Assembly (NCBI GenBank): GCA_031278075.1 | Contig: JAITLE010000131.1 | Span: 1-5,920 of the forward strand | DNA from: Bifidobacteriaceae bacterium | GTDB lineage: Bacteria > Actinomycetota > Actinomycetes > Actinomycetales > WQXJ01 | Reading direction: 5' to 3' | Length of the DNA stretch: 5,920 nt | In this document: positions 1 through 5,584 of the stretch, in pieces | Numbering within the stretch: position 1 is the first letter of the stretch | Layout of the letters: each line of letters opens with the position of its first letter | Notes under the pieces: generated by a model | What the model was told of the DNA's origin: nothing | The model's input: the letters and a program-made list of their open reading frames with translations, nothing else | Databases searched by the model: none | Made by a program: the position numbers and the translations under genes

Positions 1-186
1 CGGCTACCCCGGAGCCGGCCGTTCGCCCAGCTCAAGTGGCGCCCGCAGAGCCGGCCGCGTTCGCAAGGCTCGAGCTGGACGTATGGCCCAGGGGTTCGCG
101 CGGATACCCCGGAGCCGGCCGTTCGCCCAGCTCAAGTGGCGCCCGCAGAGCCGGCCGCGTTCGCAAGGCTCGAGCTGGACGTATGG
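1..186. repeat. 100-bp-period direct tandem duplication
   Basis: Positions 1-86 recur at 101-186. The two copies differ only at the fourth base (c in the first, a in the second), so 82 consecutive bases (5-86 and 105-186) are identical. The 14 bases at 87-100 complete the first unit, and the sequence after 186 no longer matches. Because copy one begins at the window edge, the array may continue to the left. Each copy also contains an internal direct repeat (gagccggccg at 12-21 and 48-57, each followed closely by ttcgc) and a near-perfect inverted pair (ccagctcaag at 27-36 against ctcgagctgg at 69-78, 9 of 10 complementary). A 100-bp unit is not a multiple of three, so the duplication shifts any reading frame through it, which argues that it is non-coding. 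I do not recognise the unit as a known element. Confidence 0.95.
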
Positions 187-324
187 TTCGCCGTTCGGGT
201 GGCTCCCACGGGCCCGGTCGTTCCCGCGGGGCCGGTGGGCGCGCGGCGGGCAGACGCCGCTCGGGTGGTTCGGGATGGGCGGATGGCGCCGCCGCGGCGG
301 GGTCGGCCGCGGTGTTGGATCGCT
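187..324. other. Non-coding stretch downstream of thiL with inverted repeats
   Basis: No credible gene is visible here; open frames through it are Arg/Gly/Ala-rich composition artefacts. Two inverted repeats stand out. An imperfect stem at 205-239 has cccac at 205-209 pairing with gtggg at 235-239 and a GC-rich interior. A perfect 12-bp palindrome, ccgccgcggcgg, lies at 289-300, about 25 nt past the thiL stop on the minus strand. Either could end the ddl-thiL transcript, but neither is followed by a T-tract, so termination is only a possibility. Confidence 0.4.
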
Positions 325-1617
325 TTATCGCGCGGTGGCGCCAGCTCCGTCATCTGGGCCGATGAAGTGATCCCAACCGCCGCGGACCAGGGGCCCGCTA
401 CCGAAGTCCCGCAACCGAGGGGCTGCGGTAGCGCCCGGACCGCCCGGCAGCTCTTGTTTCCAGACCAAATCAACGCCCGGACCGCGCTCACCAGGAGTGA
501 CGACCCGCCCGATCGCTCGCCATCCTTCGGGAAGACGCGCGTCTTCGGGAAACGTGGCGAGCAGCGCGTGGTCCTCGCCACCGCTCAGAACCCATTCCCA
601 CGCGTCGCGTCCCAGCGCTTCGGCCAAAGGCGCCAGACGGCTCCAAGCCGACGCCAGAGCCGCAGCATCCCCGTCGATCTCGAGCCGCGTCAAGCTAGCC
701 CGCGCCATCCTTCCAGCATCTTTGAGCAAGCCGTCCGAAATGTCGATCAAGGCGGTCGCGCCCGCCTTGGCTGCCGCGACGCCCTGGTCAATCGCCGGAT
801 CGGGCGTCAGGAATGCCCTGACAGCCGCCAAGACCAGACGCCCGATGCCGTCGCCCGCCGCTCCCATGCCGACCGCGGCGCCGCAGTCCCGCCCGCCGCG
901 GCCAGGGCCCGCGCCAAGCGCACCGCCCGCGCCCGCCACCGCGCCACCCGCGACGCCGCAGTCCCGCCCGTCGCGGCCAGCCTCCGCGCCCGCCGCGCCG
1001 CCCGCGCCCGCCGACGAATCCGGGTCCAGCGGACCCGCGCCAGCGCCCCGGGAGCTCAGATAGGCCAGCCCCGCCGCCGACGCGCCCAAACCCAACCCGG
1101 AGGGGTCCGCCGAACTGGCGCGGTCGGGACCGCGCAATGCCAATGTGTCGCCAACCCGCGCGCCGGCCCTGGTGATCGGGCTGGAGCCGTCCGGGAGATC
1201 CCCCAAAGCGGTGCCGCAGGCCGCCACAAGCGGCGCGGACGAGAGATCGCCGCCCACCACGTCGACCCCCCACCGGGCGCAATACTGCCCCAACCCTCGC
1301 GCGAAATCCCGCGTCCATGGGCCGGTCAACAGCTCGCGCGGGCCCGCGAGCGCCGCCACGAACGCGACAGGGCGAGCGCCCATCGCCGCGATGTCGGCCA
1401 AGTTGCGCGCACCCAACCGCCAACCGACCGCCCACCCATCCGACCAGTCCAAACGGAAATGCACGCCCTCGATCATGGTGTCCGTCGAAACCACCACACG
1501 CGAGTCGGCCAAGCGCGCGACCGCGGCGTCGTCGCCGGGCCCGAGTAACGTCCGGTCCCCTTGCGGCAAGAACGGCAGAAACCCAGCGAGGACCTCCTCC
1601 TCGCCCGCCTGACTCAT
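325..1617 (-). CDS. thiL: Thiamine-monophosphate kinase ThiL with Gly/Ala-rich insertion
   Basis: ThiL phosphorylates thiamine monophosphate with ATP to give the cofactor thiamine diphosphate, in the cytoplasm. The 430-residue product has the family motifs in order: GPGDDAAV (26-33), STDTMIEGVHF (44-54), RNLADIAAMGARP (71-83), VGGDLSSAP (121-129), ALIDISDGL (289-297), LSGGEDHALLATF (344-356) and the C-terminal GGWDHF (413-418). The acidic residues D29, D30, D46, D75, D124, D292 and D295 match the usual Mg/ATP-binding positions. Family members usually have about 310-335 residues. The excess lies mostly between SAAGLAYL (about 180-187) and the FLTPDP segment (269-274), where residues about 188-258 are Gly/Ala-rich and include a 25-residue repeat with two GRDCG units (C220, C245). 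The start at 1617 is chosen because ATGA (1617-1614) overlaps the ddl stop; the frame stays open further upstream, but that part lies inside ddl and lacks ThiL similarity. No strong Shine-Dalgarno is visible, which suits translational coupling. Confidence 0.93.
   Translation of the reverse strand: MSQAGEEEVLAGFLPFLPQGDRTLLGPGDDAAVARLADSRVVVSTDTMIEGVHFRLDWSDGWAVGWRLGARNLADIAAMGARPVAFVAALAGPRELLTGPWTRDFARGLGQYCARWGVDVVGGDLSSAPLVAACGTALGDLPDGSSPITRAGARVGDTLALRGPDRASSADPSGLGLGASAAGLAYLSSRGAGAGPLDPDSSAGAGGAAGAEAGRDGRDCGVAGGAVAGAGGALGAGPGRGGRDCGAAVGMGAAGDGIGRLVLAAVRAFLTPDPAIDQGVAAAKAGATALIDISDGLLKDAGRMARASLTRLEIDGDAAALASAWSRLAPLAEALGRDAWEWVLSGGEDHALLATFPEDARLPEGWRAIGRVVTPGERGPGVDLVWKQELPGGPGATAAPRLRDFGSGPLVRGGWDHFIGPDDGAGATAR
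880..1012. repeat. 75-bp in-frame tandem repeat inside thiL (about 1.8 copies)
   Basis: The block starting at 880 (gccgcagtcccgcccg) recurs at 955, exactly 75 bp later. Over the first 58 bases, 50 match; the first 26 bases differ at only one position, and identity fades after 1012. The period is 25 codons, so the ThiL frame is kept. On the protein, residues about 203-221 and 228-246 align, each ending in GRDCG. The drift between copies indicates an established duplication rather than an assembly echo. Confidence 0.85.
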
Positions 1618-2753
1618 CTTAGCCCGACACGACGACCCAGCGCAAGGTCTATCAGTTCGCTCACCAGTTCGGTGTATTCGACGCCCGTCGCCTGCCACAT
1701 CCGCGGATACTGCGAGATCGGCGTGAATCCAGGCATGGTGTTGATCTCGTTGACGGTCAGCTGCGTCAGCTCCGGCGCGGCGGGATCGTAAAAGAAGTCG
1801 ACCCGGGCCAGGCCCTCCGCCCCGATCGCCTGAAACGCCGCGACCGCCATCGCCTGCAAAGCCTCCTGCACGCCACGCGGCAGATCGGCCGGACACCGCA
1901 ACTCCGCGCCCGCGGCGTCGAGGTATTTCGCCTCGAAGTCGTAGAACTCATGGCCGCCGGTCACCACGATCTCCGACGGCAGCGACGCGCGTGGCGGCGC
2001 GGGCGGCGGCGACCCCAGCACCGCGCACTCCACCTCGCGCCCGTGCACCGCTTTCTCCACCAGCACACGCGGATCGTGTCGCACCACTTGCACGATGCCG
2101 TGCTCCAAGTCCGCGATGTCCCTCACCTTGGCGACCCCCAGCGACGAGCCCGCCCGGCAGGGTTTGACGAACAACGGAAAGCCGAGTTCCGCCGCGCGGG
2201 CGAGCGCGGCCCCGGGCGCCGCCTCCCATTGCGCGGGCGTGATCACCGTGTACGGCGCCACTGGGATGCCGTGCGCCTCGAACACCACCTTCATGTAACC
2301 CTTGTCCATGCCGACTGCGCTGGCCAGGACCCCGGACCCGACGTACCGCTGATCGGTCAACTCGAGCAGGCCCTGGACGGCGCCGTCTTCGCCGAAGGGG
2401 CCGTGGAGCAACGGGAAGACCACATCAACGGGTCCCAGCGGGCGGATCGTCCCGTCCGTTCGGACGACACGCCATTCACGCGAGCCGACCGCGTCCGGAG
2501 GCAGCACCTCGGGGCCGCCGGACGTCACCTCAGGGAGGTGGCCGTCGCGGATGGCGAGGCCCTCGGCCGAATCTGGCAGCAGCGTCCACCGGCCGTCGCG
2601 GGTGATCCCCACAGGGATCGGCTCGAAGCGTTCCCGGTCGATCGCCTCCAAGATGGACCCGGCCGTCGCGCACGAGATCGGGTGCTCGCCTGACCGCCCG
2701 CCGAACAACAGGAGAACTCGGGCACGGTTTGCGGCAGGTGGTTTCATCGCCAT
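1614..2753 (-). CDS. ddl: D-alanine--D-alanine ligase
   Basis: This ATP-grasp ligase joins two D-alanines for the end of the peptidoglycan stem peptide, in the cytoplasm. The 379 residues cover a full-length family member. Visible motifs are FGGRSGEH (17-24, E23 binding the first D-Ala), HGPFGEDG (117-124), YVGSGVLASAVGMDK (137-151), FVKPCRAGSSLG (195-206, ATP lysine K197 and serine S203), HEFYDFEAKY (268-277), RVDFF (317-321) and VNEINTMPGFTPIS (334-347), with Mg ligands D319, E336 and N338. Y277 in the omega loop corresponds to E. coli DdlB Tyr216. This favours D-Ala-D-Ala rather than D-Ala-D-lactate products, where Phe or other residues are found. C199 replaces the more common Ala in KPARAGSS, a mild oddity. 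Start: ATG at 2753 or the second ATG at 2747 (Met3); no clear Shine-Dalgarno precedes either. Its stop overlaps the thiL start by 4 nt, so the two are almost certainly co-transcribed. Confidence 0.96.
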   Translation of the reverse strand: MAMKPPAANRARVLLLFGGRSGEHPISCATAGSILEAIDRERFEPIPVGITRDGRWTLLPDSAEGLAIRDGHLPEVTSGGPEVLPPDAVGSREWRVVRTDGTIRPLGPVDVVFPLLHGPFGEDGAVQGLLELTDQRYVGSGVLASAVGMDKGYMKVVFEAHGIPVAPYTVITPAQWEAAPGAALARAAELGFPLFVKPCRAGSSLGVAKVRDIADLEHGIVQVVRHDPRVLVEKAVHGREVECAVLGSPPPAPPRASLPSEIVVTGGHEFYDFEAKYLDAAGAELRCPADLPRGVQEALQAMAVAAFQAIGAEGLARVDFFYDPAAPELTQLTVNEINTMPGFTPISQYPRMWQATGVEYTELVSELIDLALGRRVGLR

Positions 2754-2755
2754 CC

Positions 2756-2761
2756 AGGCTA
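2756..2761 (-). promoter_or_regulatory. Possible -10 element for ddl
   Basis: On the minus strand TAGCCT fits the actinobacterial TANNNT pattern. It lies 2 nt before the first ddl ATG and 8 nt before the second (Met3, 2747-2745). If used, it would give a leaderless or nearly leaderless ddl-thiL mRNA starting at or just before the second ATG, which agrees with the lack of a Shine-Dalgarno. No good -35 is visible and a six-base pattern occurs easily by chance. Confidence 0.3.
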
Positions 2762-2764
2762 CCG

Positions 2765-2776
2765 GTCACGTGTGAC
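2765..2776. promoter_or_regulatory. Inverted repeat GTCAC-GT-GTGAC upstream of ddl
   Basis: Five-base perfect arms (2765-2769 and 2772-2776) flank a 2-bp centre, ending 12 nt from the ddl start codon and next to the possible -10. Position and symmetry would suit an operator for ddl-thiL, but no regulator family is clearly indicated and the arms are short. Confidence 0.25.
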
Positions 2777-2835
2777 ACGGCCACGCCGGACACGTCGACC
2801 GAGCCCCGACACCATCTTCGCAGGGGCCCCGGCCC

Positions 2836-2950
2836 TGTGCTCGCCGGCACCCCGGCCCTGTCCCCGCCGGGCCCCCGACGCTGTCCCCGCCGGGCCCGTG
2901 GCATTGTCCCCGCCGGGCCCGTGGCATTGTCCCCGCCGGGCCCTCACCAG
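2836..2950. repeat. 23-bp tandem repeat array, five units
   Basis: Five head-to-tail units of exactly 23 bp occupy 2836-2858, 2859-2881, 2882-2904, 2905-2927 and 2928-2950. Units three and four are identical. Units two and five share the first 16 bases (tgtccccgccgggccc) and diverge at the end; unit one is degenerate. The array lies in the 260-bp gap between the divergent ddl and PLP-enzyme genes. Units three and four contain the palindrome cgggcccg. There are no spacers, so this is a VNTR-type array rather than CRISPR. The period is not a multiple of three, so no conserved peptide is encoded. Confidence 0.93.
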
Positions 2951-2982
2951 GCCCGTGCCAGGCCCTCACCGGGCCCTGACCA
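2939..2982. repeat. 22-bp degenerate direct repeat following the 23-bp array
   Basis: Positions 2939-2960 and 2961-2982 align over 22 bp with 18 matches, sharing the exact decamer ggccctcacc. The block overlaps the end of the 23-bp array and continues its ggccc rhythm at a period of about 11, reaching towards the promoter of the plus-strand gene. It looks like a decayed or variant continuation of the same array. Confidence 0.6.
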
Positions 2983-3001
2983 GGGGCCCGTGGCGCGGCC
3001 C

Positions 3002-3007
3002 TAGACT
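3002..3007 (+). promoter_or_regulatory. -10 element TAGACT for a leaderless transcript
   Basis: TAGACT fits the actinobacterial TANNNT -10 pattern and is followed by six bases (tggcgc) and then the ATG at 3014. This is the spacing expected if transcription begins at the A of the start codon. No Shine-Dalgarno is present upstream of the ATG, which supports leaderless translation. A weak -35-like ctgacc at 2976-2981 leaves a long 20-bp spacer, so the -35 is uncertain. Confidence 0.6.
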
Positions 3008-3013
3008 TGGCGC

Positions 3014-4183
3014 ATGTCCCACGCCCTGCCCAGCCCAGACGAATTGTCTCCCGAAACCATCGCGGTGACCGCCGGCCGGCCCCGGTGGGAGCCTGGAGCC
3101 CCCGTCAACGCGCCCGTCACCATGAGCTCCACGTATATCTCCCGCGGCGAGCCGGCGCCCGGCGAACCCGCTTACGCCCGCTACGACAACCCGGCGCACC
3201 ACGCCGTCGAAGAGGTGGTCGGCACGCTCGAGGGCGCCTGCCGACCCGCTGTGCTGTTCGCCTCAGGGATGGCAGCGATCGACGCCACCATCGCTCTGGC
3301 GCCGCCCGGCGGCCGGCTCGTCATGCCTGCGCACTCGTACAACGGCACTCTCGCCCTGGCGCGACAACTCGCCGCGTTGGGCCGGCTGCGGCTCTCGCTC
3401 GTGGCGATCGACCAGACCGATGACGTGATCGCGGCCCTCGAAGGCGGCGGCGCCAGCGCCCCCGCCGCCATGCTGTGGATCGAGACGCCCACCAACCCGC
3501 TGTTGGAGATCGCAGACGCGCCCGCGCTGATCGATGCCGCCCGCGCGGTCGGGTGCGTCGTGGCCGTCGACAACACACTCGCGACACCGCTGGGCCAACG
3601 TCCCCTCGATTGGGGCGCCGACCTCACCGTCCATTCCGGGTCGAAGTACCTCGGGGGCCACAGCGACCTGGTCGCAGGAACCGTCGTGGCCGCCTCGGCG
3701 GAGCATGATTCAGCGCTCCGCGAATTCCGCCGCATCCACGGCGCCACCGCCTCGGCGGCCGACGCCTTCCTGCTGCTGCGCGGCATCAGGACGCTGGCGT
3801 TGCGGATGGAGCGGGTCAACGCCTCAGCCGCCACACTAGCCCGGCGGCTCGAAAGCCATCCCGCGGTCAAACACGTCCATTACCCGGGGCTGGACTCGCA
3901 TCCCGGCGCAGCGGTGGCGCGCGCCCAGATGCGCGGCGGGGGCGGCGTGATCGCGATCGAGGTGCACGGCGGCGCGGCGGCCGCCGACGCGGTCTGCGCG
4001 AGGACACGCAGCTGGGCGCCGGCCACATCCCTCGGCGGAGTCGAATCCATGCTGGAGCGGCGCCGCCGCTGGCCGGGCGAGTTCCCGGATGTGCCCGAGA
4101 GCCTCATCCGGCTCTCGGTCGGGATCGAGAACGTGGACGACCTCTGGCGCGACCTGGACCGCGCCCTGGGCGGCCAGGTCTAG
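3014..4183 (+). CDS. Cystathionine gamma-lyase/gamma-synthase family PLP enzyme
   Basis: This is a full-length (389 aa) member of the Cys/Met-metabolism PLP family, which makes or breaks C-gamma or C-beta to sulfur bonds in cystathionine, homocysteine or methionine metabolism. It is cytoplasmic and usually a tetramer. Visible features are YARYDNP (54-60, the counterpart of YSRxxNPT), FASGMAAI (82-89), IETPTNP (156-162), AVDNT with D186 facing the PLP pyridine nitrogen, HSGSKYLGGHSDLVAG (207-222) with PLP lysine K211, SLGGVES (339-345) and RLSVGIE (366-372), where R366 should bind the substrate carboxylate. After SLGGVES the usual HPA-MTHA stretch is replaced by ERRRRWPGEFPDVP (348-361), so substrate choice cannot be read by analogy with classical MetB. 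Cystathionine gamma-lyase, gamma-synthase and beta-lyase all remain possible. It stands alone, divergent from ddl and convergent with the amidohydrolase, with no methionine or cysteine genes beside it. Confidence 0.9.
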   Translation: MSHALPSPDELSPETIAVTAGRPRWEPGAPVNAPVTMSSTYISRGEPAPGEPAYARYDNPAHHAVEEVVGTLEGACRPAVLFASGMAAIDATIALAPPGGRLVMPAHSYNGTLALARQLAALGRLRLSLVAIDQTDDVIAALEGGGASAPAAMLWIETPTNPLLEIADAPALIDAARAVGCVVAVDNTLATPLGQRPLDWGADLTVHSGSKYLGGHSDLVAGTVVAASAEHDSALREFRRIHGATASAADAFLLLRGIRTLALRMERVNASAATLARRLESHPAVKHVHYPGLDSHPGAAVARAQMRGGGGVIAIEVHGGAAAADAVCARTRSWAPATSLGGVESMLERRRRWPGEFPDVPESLIRLSVGIENVDDLWRDLDRALGGQV

Positions 4184-4279
4184 CGGAACGGCGACCAACT
4201 CGCGGCGCGGGTGGGCGAGCCTCGCCAAAGTTGCTGGAAGCCCCGACGGGACCGGACAGCCGGGCGACCCGGGGCGCCC

Positions 4280-4305
4280 CCGCCGGAACCTTTTCCGCGC
4301 GGCGG
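4280..4305. terminator. Possible bidirectional hairpin between convergent genes
   Basis: The 153-bp gap between the convergent PLP-enzyme and amidohydrolase genes contains perfect six-base arms, ccgccg (4280-4285) and cggcgg (4300-4305). An inner ggaa/ttcc pairing lies around the loop, and a 10-bp palindrome, ggggcgcccc, sits just before at 4271-4280. The location between two stop codons suits a shared terminator. There is no run of T on either side, so it would have to act without a classical U-tract. Nothing else is evident in the gap. Confidence 0.35.
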
Positions 4306-4336
4306 ACCCGACGGCATCGTCCACTGGGTGGCCGAC

Positions 4337-5584
4337 TTAATCCGCGGCCAGTGCGCCCGCCACCAACTCGCTGACCACCTCGGTCAGCATCGCGAGACCC
4401 GCCAGCAGGTCGGCGTCGTGGGTGAACTCGGCCTCGTTGTGCGAGACGCCCTGCGCCGACGGGACGAACAGCATAACCGTTGGGACAAGCTCTTTCAGGT
4501 TGGTCGAATCATGCCCCGCCACCGTCATCAGGCGCCTGTGGCGCAACGCGAGACGTTTGGCGCAGCGCTCCGCCAACGCCAGGCCTTCAGCCTGATATGG
4601 GTTGACGTCCCAGGCGTGGCTGAGAGTCTGCCTCACCTCGACGCGGGCGGCCGCCTCCGCCTCCGCGAAACGCTGTTCCAGAGCGGCGCCGGCGGCGTCT
4701 AGCACGGTCTGGTCGGGGGAACGCAGGTCGAGCAGCAACCGGACACGGCTCGGCACCACCACCGGCGAGTTCGGATAGACCTCGATCTGGCCGACCCCGG
4801 CGTGCAGCGCTCCCGCCGAGCCGTCGGCCAACTGGCGGGCGGCCAGGATGATCAGCGCGGCCCCGTACAGCGCGTCGCGGCGGTCGACCATCAGGGCAGA
4901 ACCGGAGTGAGCCTGTTCGCCAACCACCTCCACGACGTACTTGCGCGCCGCCCAAGTGGCCTCGACCAGGCCTATCTGGTGGCCTGACTCCTCGAGGCCG
5001 CGGCCTTGCTCGATATGGATCTCCGCGGCGCAGGCGGCGCGCGGCCCCGGCCGCTCCCCGAGGCAGTCGGCGCCGGCTAGCGCCTCCCTGACCGTCACGC
5101 CGGCCGAATCCCGCGCGCTGTGAAGCGCGTCCAGCGGGTACGTGCCCGTGTAACACGCCGAACCCATCATCGACGGCTGGAAGCGGCAGCCTTCCTCGTT
5201 GAACCAGTTGACCACCGCCAGATTGAGCCGCGGGCTCAGTTCGCCCGCCTGGACCCGCCGCGCCACCTCGAACGCCGCATAGGCGGCCGCCAAGACTCCG
5301 TAAGCTCCGTCGAACCGGCCGGCGGTGGGTTGCGAGTCCAGGTGGGAACCGACCAGCACGCTGGGGGCGTCGCCCGCCAGCTCCAACCGGCCGAACTGGT
5401 TCCCCGCGGCGTCGCAATCCACGGCGAGCCCTTGACGTTCCAGCAGTTCGGACAGCCAGCGGCGAGCTTCGATGTCCGCCGGGGTGGCCGCCTGGCGGTC
5501 GATCCCGCCTCGGCCTGTGGCGCCGAACTGCGCCAGCTGCGCGAAGTCGGCTAAGAACGAGTCTGCGCGCGTCTTCTTCGTCAT
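4337..5584 (-). CDS. M20-type N-carbamoyl-amino-acid hydrolase / allantoate amidohydrolase family
   Basis: These cytoplasmic dimetal amidohydrolases remove the carbamoyl (ureido) group from N-carbamoyl amino acids, allantoate or ureidoglycine-like compounds, releasing ammonia and CO2. The 415-residue length is normal. The binuclear metal site is visible: H81 in GSHLDSQPTAGRFDG (79-93), D92, E131 with general base E130 in NWFNEEG (126-132), H190 in EIHIEQG (188-194), and H382 in VPSAQGVSHNEAEFT (374-388). The lid/dimerisation domain includes GEQAHSG (222-228, H226), RRDAL (235-239) and VYPNSPVVVPSRV (269-281). HSGSALM replaces the usual HAGTTPM, and GHDST (357-361) replaces GHDA, so the substrate is uncertain. 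The start at 5584 is supported by a Shine-Dalgarno 10 nt upstream and a 4-nt ATGA overlap with the upstream dehydrogenase stop, which implies co-translation. No signal peptide is seen. Confidence 0.92.
   Translation of the reverse strand: MTKKTRADSFLADFAQLAQFGATGRGGIDRQAATPADIEARRWLSELLERQGLAVDCDAAGNQFGRLELAGDAPSVLVGSHLDSQPTAGRFDGAYGVLAAAYAAFEVARRVQAGELSPRLNLAVVNWFNEEGCRFQPSMMGSACYTGTYPLDALHSARDSAGVTVREALAGADCLGERPGPRAACAAEIHIEQGRGLEESGHQIGLVEATWAARKYVVEVVGEQAHSGSALMVDRRDALYGAALIILAARQLADGSAGALHAGVGQIEVYPNSPVVVPSRVRLLLDLRSPDQTVLDAAGAALEQRFAEAEAAARVEVRQTLSHAWDVNPYQAEGLALAERCAKRLALRHRRLMTVAGHDSTNLKELVPTVMLFVPSAQGVSHNEAEFTHDADLLAGLAMLTEVVSELVAGALAAD

Noticed and set aside
136..1548. A 470-codon open frame on the plus strand running antisense to almost all of thiL
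   Set aside because: It is Arg/Ala/Pro-rich with no recognisable motif, and the minus strand carries clear ThiL motifs. Long antisense frames are expected in GC-rich coding DNA.
1618..1896. Upstream extension of the thiL frame (93 codons) inside ddl
   Set aside because: The extension lies within the ddl coding sequence on the same strand in another frame, has low-complexity composition and no ThiL similarity. ATG at 1617 gives the normal N-terminus.
1950..2693. A 247-codon plus-strand frame opposite ddl
   Set aside because: Arg/His-rich shadow of ddl with no family features.
1614..2753. D-Ala-D-Lac (vancomycin-resistance type) ligase
   Set aside because: The omega-loop lysine-tyrosine pair (K276, Y277) of D-Ala-D-Ala ligases is kept, and there are no vanH/vanX-like neighbours. 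The 2-hydroxyacid dehydrogenase at 5581-5920 is nearly 3 kb away in a separate operon, so it is not a VanH partner.
2759..2969. Small Gly/Arg-rich peptides encoded by the minus strand of the repeat array
   Set aside because: The 23-bp period rotates the frame at each unit, so no peptide repeat is maintained. The frames are open only because the sequence is AT-poor.
2836..2982. CRISPR array
   Set aside because: Units are contiguous with a constant 23-bp period and no unique spacers, and no cas genes are near.
4587..5417. A 276-codon minus-strand frame within the amidohydrolase gene
   Set aside because: It is out of frame with a complete, motif-bearing amidohydrolase and shows only Arg/Gly-rich composition.
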